From Streptomyces prunicolor NBRC 13075 (GTDB lineage Bacteria; Actinomycetota; Actinomycetes; Streptomycetales; Streptomycetaceae): 64,000 nucleotides of DNA. The first letter of the stretch is position 1, and each line of letters starts with the position of its first letter. The notes below the pieces were generated by a model. The model had not been told where the DNA came from, did no database searches, and saw only the letters and a list, made by a program, of their open reading frames with translations. The position numbers and the translations under genes are program-made. This document shows, one piece after another, positions 59,590 through 64,000 of the stretch. The stretch covers positions 124,001 through 188,000 of the forward strand of contig NZ_BARF01000042.1 of NCBI RefSeq assembly GCF_000367365.1, in the 5' to 3' direction.

Positions 59590-60171
59590 GTGCCAAGGAT
59601 TCGAGCGGCCTCCGTGGCCGAGCACCGGTCGATGCAGCGAGCCGCCCTGCTGGACGCGGCTCGTTCCCTGCTGTCCGAGGGTGGGACGGAGGCGCTGACG
59701 TTCCCGGCCCTGGCCGAGCGGACGGGGCTCGCGCGGTCGTCCGTGTACGAGTACTTCCGCTCCCGGGCCGCTGTCGTCGAGGAGCTGTGCGAGGTCGACT
59801 TTCCCGTGTGGGCGGCGGATGTGTCGGCGGCGATGCAACGTGCTGACTCGGCGGAGGGCAAGGTCGAGGCGTATGTGCGGCAGCAGCTTGCGTTGGTCGG
59901 GGATCGGCGGCATCGGGCTGTGGTTGCCATCTCGGCGAGTGAACTGGACGCCGGGGCGCGGGAGAAGATCCGGGCCGCGCATGGCGGGTTGGTGGCGATG
60001 ATCGTCTCCGCGCTCGGGGAGATGGGGCATGGGGAGCCTCGGCTGGCGGCCATGTTGCTGCAAGGGGTTGTTGATGCGGCTGTGCGGCGGATTGAGTTGG
60101 GGGCCGCGGAGGATCCCTCGGTGATTACTGAGGCTGCGGTGAGTATGGCTTTGCGGGGCGTTCAGGGTTGA
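59590..60171 (+). CDS. TetR/AcrR family transcriptional regulator
   Basis: Repressor-type regulator of 193 residues. The HTH is ALTFPALAERTGLARSSVYEYF at about 32-53 (text split by its turn). The ligand domain is helical and unlike any I recognise. The GTG at 59590 gives the conserved PRIRAASVAEHRSMQ start. It lies between whiG and a convergent M23 peptidase, whose end is marked by the dispersed repeat. Confidence 0.88.
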   Translation: MPRIRAASVAEHRSMQRAALLDAARSLLSEGGTEALTFPALAERTGLARSSVYEYFRSRAAVVEELCEVDFPVWAADVSAAMQRADSAEGKVEAYVRQQLALVGDRRHRAVVAISASELDAGAREKIRAAHGGLVAMIVSALGEMGHGEPRLAAMLLQGVVDAAVRRIELGAAEDPSVITEAAVSMALRGVQG

Positions 60172-60176
60172 GTTTT

Positions 60177-60230
60177 GGCTGCGGGTTCGGTGGGGGCTGG
60201 TCGCGCAGTTCCCCGCGCCCCTAAAAGCCC
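60177..60230 (-). repeat. dispersed Streptomyces intergenic repeat, short form
   Basis: On the minus strand CTTTTAGGGGCGCGGGGAAC continues TGCGCGACCAGCCCCCACCG. It is the same unit as 10702-10734 in opposite orientation. The M23 gene's stop codon (TAG) lies in its first bases. Confidence 0.8.
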
Positions 60231-60796
60231 AGCACCGGCAGCAAGCGTGACGGGCCTCTGGACAGCAGCCATGGGGGCAGTAGCTCCAGAGGGTCCAAGT
60301 ACACCTCCCCTCTCAGCAAGCCCCAGTGCACGCACGACGTCGCGCAGTGCGAGCCGGTGACTTCCACCGTCCCCACCACTTCGCCCGCCGCCACCTCCTC
60401 CCCCTTCTTCACTGTCGCGCTCACCGGTTCGTAGGTCGTGCGGAGGTCCGTCCCGGTCAGTTCGACCGCGACCACCCCTCTCCCCGCCACCCGGCCAGCG
60501 AAGGACACCCGGCCCGGCGCCACCGCTCGTACCTCGGCGCCGGCCGGGGTCGCCAGGTCCACGCCTCGGTGGCCCCGGGCGTAGACCGTCGCCGGGGGCT
60601 CCCAGCCTCGTAGGACCAGAGGGTGTGAGCCGACCGGCCAGGTGCTCGCGATCGCCGGTACGGAGGGGATGGGGATCCCGGGTGTCGGGGGAGGGGTGTC
60701 GCTGGCTCGGGCCGTGCAGGCCAGCAGGGTCAGGAGGAGGGCCAGTAGTAAGGCGAGGCCAATACGCACAGGTCGGTCATCTCGTCGCATCCGCAT
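60221..60796 (-). CDS. secreted M23 family metallopeptidase-like protein
   Basis: Precursor of 191 residues. A signal peptide (VRIGLALLLALLLTLLAC) contains a possible lipobox ending LLAC, so it may be a lipoprotein. The peptidase domain has GHRGVDLATPAGAEVRAVAPG, with the first zinc His and Asp, and HWGLLRGEVYLDP with the last His. The usual HxH pair reads VHWG; the HxH first His is replaced by Val, so activity as an LytM endopeptidase is uncertain. The start at 60796 (MRMRRDD) is preferred. The stop lies in the repeat. Confidence 0.82.
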   Translation of the reverse strand: MRMRRDDRPVRIGLALLLALLLTLLACTARASDTPPPTPGIPIPSVPAIASTWPVGSHPLVLRGWEPPATVYARGHRGVDLATPAGAEVRAVAPGRVSFAGRVAGRGVVAVELTGTDLRTTYEPVSATVKKGEEVAAGEVVGTVEVTGSHCATSCVHWGLLRGEVYLDPLELLPPWLLSRGPSRLLPVLGF

Positions 60797-60855
60797 GGCA
60801 CAAACCGTGCCGTACCCGTGCCGATATGGCCGGGACCTGTGGACCGGCGAGGGGC

Positions 60856-60864
60856 TGTGGACAA
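60856..60864 (-). other. consensus DnaA box upstream of rpsB
   Basis: TGTGGACAA is the exact reverse complement of TTGTCCACA, the Streptomyces DnaA box. A weaker match, TGTGGACCG, lies at 60838-60846. Two boxes within 30 bp may be regulatory; they are not an origin, since oriC holds many more. Confidence 0.4.
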
Positions 60865-60893
60865 CGGCGTCACCCGGTGCCTCGCGGGTCCCG

Positions 60894-60899
60894 TACACT
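60894..60899 (+). promoter_or_regulatory. candidate -10 of rpsB
   Basis: TACACT matches four of six in TAnnnT-type boxes and would give a leader of about 170 nt before rpsB. No good -35 is seen. The long leader could hold S2 autoregulation, but no known motif is recognised. Confidence 0.35.
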
Positions 60900-61074
60900 T
60901 CCTTTGGCGATCCGGGTCACCGGGTCGACTTCGCACGCCCCGGCATCCGGTCCTCCGTCGCAAGACGAAACCGGTGTCAGCGCTCCTCGGTCCTCTGGGC
61001 ACGCGCACGTGGGCGTCAGGCGCGAGTGCCGTCCGGTGCTCGCGGCACAACCGAGTAAATCAAGGAGAACGGCC

Positions 61075-62049
61075 ATGGCCGTCGTCACGATGCGGGAGCT
61101 GCTGGAAAGCGGCGTCCACTTCGGTCACCAGACCCGTCGTTGGAACCCGAAAATGAAGCGCTTCATCTTCACGGAGCGCAACGGCATCTACATCATCGAC
61201 CTGCTCCAGTCGCTGTCGTACATCGACCGCGCCTACGAGTTCGTCAAGGAGACCGTCGCCCACGGCGGCACGGTCATGTTCGTCGGCACGAAGAAGCAGG
61301 CGCAGGAGGCCATCGCCGAGCAGGCCACCCGCGTCGGCATGCCCTACGTCAACCAGCGCTGGCTGGGCGGCATGCTCACCAACTTCTCCACCGTCTACAA
61401 GCGTCTGCAGCGCCTCAAGGAGCTCGAGCAGATCGACTTCGAGGACGTCGCCGCGTCCGGTCTCACCAAGAAGGAGCTTCTCGTGCTCTCGCGCGAGAAG
61501 GCCAAGCTGGAGAAGACCCTCGGTGGTATCCGCGAGATGTCCAAGGTTCCCAGCGCCGTCTGGATCGTGGACACCAAGAAGGAGCACATCGCGGTCGGTG
61601 AGGCCCGGAAGCTCAACATTCCGGTCGTCGCCATCCTCGACACGAACTGCGACCCCGACGAGGTCGACTACAAGATCCCGGGCAACGACGACGCGATCCG
61701 CTCCGTCACCCTGCTCACCCGCGTGATCGCCGACGCCGTCGCCGAGGGCCTCATCAGCCGCTCCGGTGTCGCCGCCGAGGCCAAGGGTGACAAGGCCGCC
61801 GGCGAGCCGCTCGCCGCGTGGGAGCGCGACCTGCTCGAGGGCGAGAAGAAGCCTGACGAGGCTCCGGCCGCCGAGGCCGAGGTGCAGACCTCTGCCGAGA
61901 CGGAGAAGGTCGCCGACGCCGAGCAGGCCGACGAGGCTCCGGTTGCCGCCGAGGCCGCCGCCGAGGTCGTCGAGACCCCCGCCGCCGAGGTCGAGGCCCC
62001 CGCCGCCGAGGTCGAGGCCGCTCCGGCCGCCGAGGCCGAGCAGGCCTGA
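61075..62049 (+). CDS. rpsB: 30S ribosomal protein S2
   Basis: Small-subunit protein of 324 residues. VTMRELLESGVHFGHQTRRW and QRWLGGMLTNFSTV are signatures. The last 65 residues are an Ala/Glu/Pro-rich acidic extension with AAEVEAP repeats, typical of streptomycetes. ATG 61075 follows AAGGAGA. tsf follows after a possible attenuator. Confidence 0.97.
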   Translation: MAVVTMRELLESGVHFGHQTRRWNPKMKRFIFTERNGIYIIDLLQSLSYIDRAYEFVKETVAHGGTVMFVGTKKQAQEAIAEQATRVGMPYVNQRWLGGMLTNFSTVYKRLQRLKELEQIDFEDVAASGLTKKELLVLSREKAKLEKTLGGIREMSKVPSAVWIVDTKKEHIAVGEARKLNIPVVAILDTNCDPDEVDYKIPGNDDAIRSVTLLTRVIADAVAEGLISRSGVAAEAKGDKAAGEPLAAWERDLLEGEKKPDEAPAAEAEVQTSAETEKVADAEQADEAPVAAEAAAEVVETPAAEVEAPAAEVEAAPAAEAEQA

Positions 62050-62095
62050 CCCGGCCAACGGCCTGACCTTCCGGGCCAAAGGGCTGACTGAAGTG

Positions 62096-62128
62096 ACGGC
62101 GGGTGGTGCGGACCGCGCCACCCGCCGT
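62096..62128 (+). terminator. hairpin between rpsB and tsf
   Basis: ACGGCGGGTGG and CCACCCGCCGT pair over 11 bp around an 11-nt loop, 47 bp after rpsB. It may be a partial terminator that tunes S2 to EF-Ts ratio. Confidence 0.65.
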
Positions 62129-62240
62129 TCACTCACAGCCCCTAGATCTTCGTAGCCCGTAGATCTTTGGCGGAAGCCCGCTCACCACGCGGCCGCCGCC
62201 GACTTCGAGACTTCGAACTCCGAGAAGAGATTTTCAGATC

Positions 62241-63077
62241 ATGGCGAACTACACCGCCGCCGACGTCAAGAAGCTCCGCGAGCTCACCGGCGCCGGCATG
62301 ATGGACTGCAAGAAGGCCCTGGACGAGGCCGACGGCAACGTCGAGAAGGCCGTCGAGGCGCTCCGTATCAAGGGCCAGAAGGGCGTCGCCAAGCGCGAGG
62401 GCCGCTCCGCCGAGAACGGCGCCGTGGTCTCCGTCATCGCCGACGACAACACCTCCGGTGTCCTGGTCGAGCTGAAGTGCGAGACGGACTTCGTCGCCAA
62501 GGGCGAGAAGTTCCAGGCCGTCGCCAACCAGATCGCCCAGCACGTCGCCGCCACCTCCCCGGCCGACATCGAGGCGCTCCTCGCCTCCGAGATCGAGTCC
62601 GGCAAGACGGTTCAGGCGTTCGTCGACGAGGCCAACGCGAACCTGGGCGAGAAGATCGTCCTGGACCGCTTCGCCCAGTACACCGACGGCTACGTCTCCG
62701 CGTACATGCACCGCACGATGCCCGACCTGCCCCCGCAGATCGGTGTCCTCGTCGAGCTGGACAAGCCGAACGCCGAGGTCGCCCGCGGTGTCGCCCAGCA
62801 CATCGCCGCCTTCGCGCCGAAGTACCTGGCCAAGGAAGACGTGCCGGCCGAGGTCGTCGAGTCCGAGCGCCGCATCGCCGAGGAGGTCACCCGCGCCGAG
62901 GGCAAGCCCGAGGCCGCGATCGCCAAGATCGTCGAGGGTCGCGTCAACGGCTTCTTCAAGGACGCGACGGTGCTCGGTCAACCGTACGCGCTCGACCCCA
63001 AGAAGTCCGTCCAGAAGGTTCTGGACGAGGCGGGTGTCACCCTGAAGCGCTTCACGCGCATCAAGGTCGGCATCTGA
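62241..63077 (+). CDS. tsf: translation elongation factor Ts
   Basis: Nucleotide exchange factor for EF-Tu, 278 residues. VKKLRELTGAGMMDCKKAL is the N-terminal UBA-like signature and KCETDFVAKGEKF is the TDFV core that contacts EF-Tu. ATG 62241 has AGAAGAGA upstream. rpsB-tsf-pyrH is the conserved order. Confidence 0.97.
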   Translation: MANYTAADVKKLRELTGAGMMDCKKALDEADGNVEKAVEALRIKGQKGVAKREGRSAENGAVVSVIADDNTSGVLVELKCETDFVAKGEKFQAVANQIAQHVAATSPADIEALLASEIESGKTVQAFVDEANANLGEKIVLDRFAQYTDGYVSAYMHRTMPDLPPQIGVLVELDKPNAEVARGVAQHIAAFAPKYLAKEDVPAEVVESERRIAEEVTRAEGKPEAAIAKIVEGRVNGFFKDATVLGQPYALDPKKSVQKVLDEAGVTLKRFTRIKVGI

Positions 63078-63281
63078 GTCCGTACCGCGATCGACGCGCG
63101 GCGCCCCGCGGAATCCCGCTAGGGTCGTCAGCAGTCGAGCCGGTACGCCGTCGCGCACGCGCGCGTGGCGGACGACAGCAGATCTGACGAGGAGGCCATT
63201 GCCGAGCATGGGATGCGAACCACACCCCACCGGCAGTGGCCTTCTTCGTATGTGCGACCACGTAAAAGAGGCGAGAACGTC

Positions 63282-64000
63282 ATGACCACCAAGCCCCAGA
63301 AGACCGACGACGGCAAGGTACGCGGCCGGTTCATGTTGAAGCTGTCCGGAGAGGCCTTCTCCGGCGGCGGTGGCCTGGGCGTCGACCCCGATGTGGTGCA
63401 CAAGATCGCCCGTGAGATCGCGGCCGTCGTACGGGACGGCGCGGAGGTCGCCGTCGTCATCGGCGGCGGCAACTTCTTCCGCGGCGCCGAGCTCCAGCAG
63501 CGCGGCATGGACCGGGCCCGCTCCGACTACATGGGCATGCTCGGCACGGTGATGAACTGCCTCGCCCTCCAGGACTTCCTGGAGAAGGAGGGCATCGACA
63601 GCCGCGTCCAGACCGCCATCACCATGGGTCAGGTCGCGGAGCCGTACATCCCGCTGCGCGCCGTGCGCCACCTGGAGAAGGGCCGCGTGGTCATCTTCGG
63701 CGCCGGTATGGGCATGCCGTACTTCTCCACCGACACCACCGCCGCCCAGCGCGCCCTGGAGATCAACGCCGAGGCGCTGCTGATGGGCAAGAACGGCGTG
63801 GACGGGGTCTACGACTCCGACCCGAAGACCAACTCCGAGGCCGTCAAGTTCGACTCGCTCAGCTACGGCGAGGTCATCACCCAGGACCTGAAGGTCGCGG
63901 ACATGACCGCCATCACGCTGTGCCGCGACAACAAGCTTCCGATCCTGGTCTTCGAGCTTCTGGCGGAGGGCAATATCGCCCGCGCCGTCAAGGGTGAGAA
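63282..64000 (+). CDS. pyrH: UMP kinase (3' end outside window)
   Basis: Phosphorylates UMP to UDP in pyrimidine synthesis. The frame is open from ATG 63282 to the window end, giving 239 codons; about 15 residues are missing compared with the usual ~253. Seen: FMLKLSGEAFSGGGGLGVD, VVIGGGNFFRGAE, GMGMPYFSTDTTAA and GKNGVDGVYDSDPKT. AAAGAGGCGAGA lies upstream. The 204-bp gap from tsf holds a CACGCGCGCGTG palindrome (63156-63167) and no gene. Confidence 0.94.
   Translation, partial: MTTKPQKTDDGKVRGRFMLKLSGEAFSGGGGLGVDPDVVHKIAREIAAVVRDGAEVAVVIGGGNFFRGAELQQRGMDRARSDYMGMLGTVMNCLALQDFLEKEGIDSRVQTAITMGQVAEPYIPLRAVRHLEKGRVVIFGAGMGMPYFSTDTTAAQRALEINAEALLMGKNGVDGVYDSDPKTNSEAVKFDSLSYGEVITQDLKVADMTAITLCRDNKLPILVFELLAEGNIARAVKGE

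Overview
The window is chromosomal DNA of a Streptomyces (high-GC actinomycete). Base composition and codon use are strongly G+C-biased. Developmental and secretion genes typical of the genus are present: the sporulation sigma factor whiG, the antibiotic-production regulator nsdA, and four consecutive type I signal peptidases. The long run of housekeeping genes is in the order I know from the Streptomyces core chromosome. Both edges cut a gene: thiL at the left and pyrH at the right.

Layout. 1-1264: thiamine genes thiL-thiD. 1348-3506: rpmB (L28), divergent from a DAK/FakA-like phosphatase-kinase family gene. 3531-8308: a translationally coupled pair, a large TPR protein and an HSP90-family ATPase, on the minus strand. 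8477-14913: recG, rsmD, coaD, a DivIVA-like coiled-coil protein with a Q/Y-rich tail, yceD, rpmF, rnc. 14998-17909: an accessory two-gene cassette inserted between rnc and mutM. 17999-21675: mutM, an HxlR regulator, a membrane-anchored CAP-domain protein, acyP and a small coiled-coil protein. 21892-31801: smc, glucose permease glcP, a few small genes, an LLM oxidoreductase, an NCS1 permease and ftsY. 31967-34563: a small prim-pol-domain protein and nsdA. 34859-39952: a secreted cysteine-rich protein, then the nitrogen operon amtB-glnK-glnD behind a GlnR-type box. 40034-46220: ffh, ftsH, a methyltransferase and a short-type proS. 46481-49972: a SprT-like protein and the translation operon rpsP-khpA-rimM-trmD-rplS. 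50018-54462: sipW-sipX-sipY-sipZ, NUDIX, DUF2469. 54605-59495: yraN, yifB, dprA, whiG. 59590-64000: a TetR regulator, an M23 peptidase, rpsB, tsf, pyrH.

How the parts work together. SRP-dependent export is represented by ffh, ftsY, four signal peptidases and FtsH. Ribosome assembly and translation are represented by L28, L32, S16, L19, S2, EF-Ts, RimM, TrmD, RsmD, RNase III and ProRS. DNA maintenance is represented by RecG, MutM, SMC and DprA. Nitrogen control is represented by AmtB, GlnK and GlnD.

Most notable observations. (1) The cassette at 14998-17909 pairs a small protein, with a hydrophobic N-terminal helix and a C-terminal IQIG motif, with a P-loop/TPR protein carrying a matching N-terminal FQFG motif. 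This looks like an amyloid-templating NLR-effector pair of the BASS/RHIM-like kind. (2) DprA carries an N-terminal extension of about 220 residues built from tandem repeats, including three exact-period 108-bp units. (3) A dispersed intergenic repeat of this genome appears in frame inside the hinge region of smc. (4) Tandem duplications surround the stop codons of ffh and of the methyltransferase gene beside ftsH. (5) The 12-bp palindrome CACGCGCGCGTG occurs at least seven times. No tRNA, rRNA, CRISPR array, insertion sequence or prophage was found.
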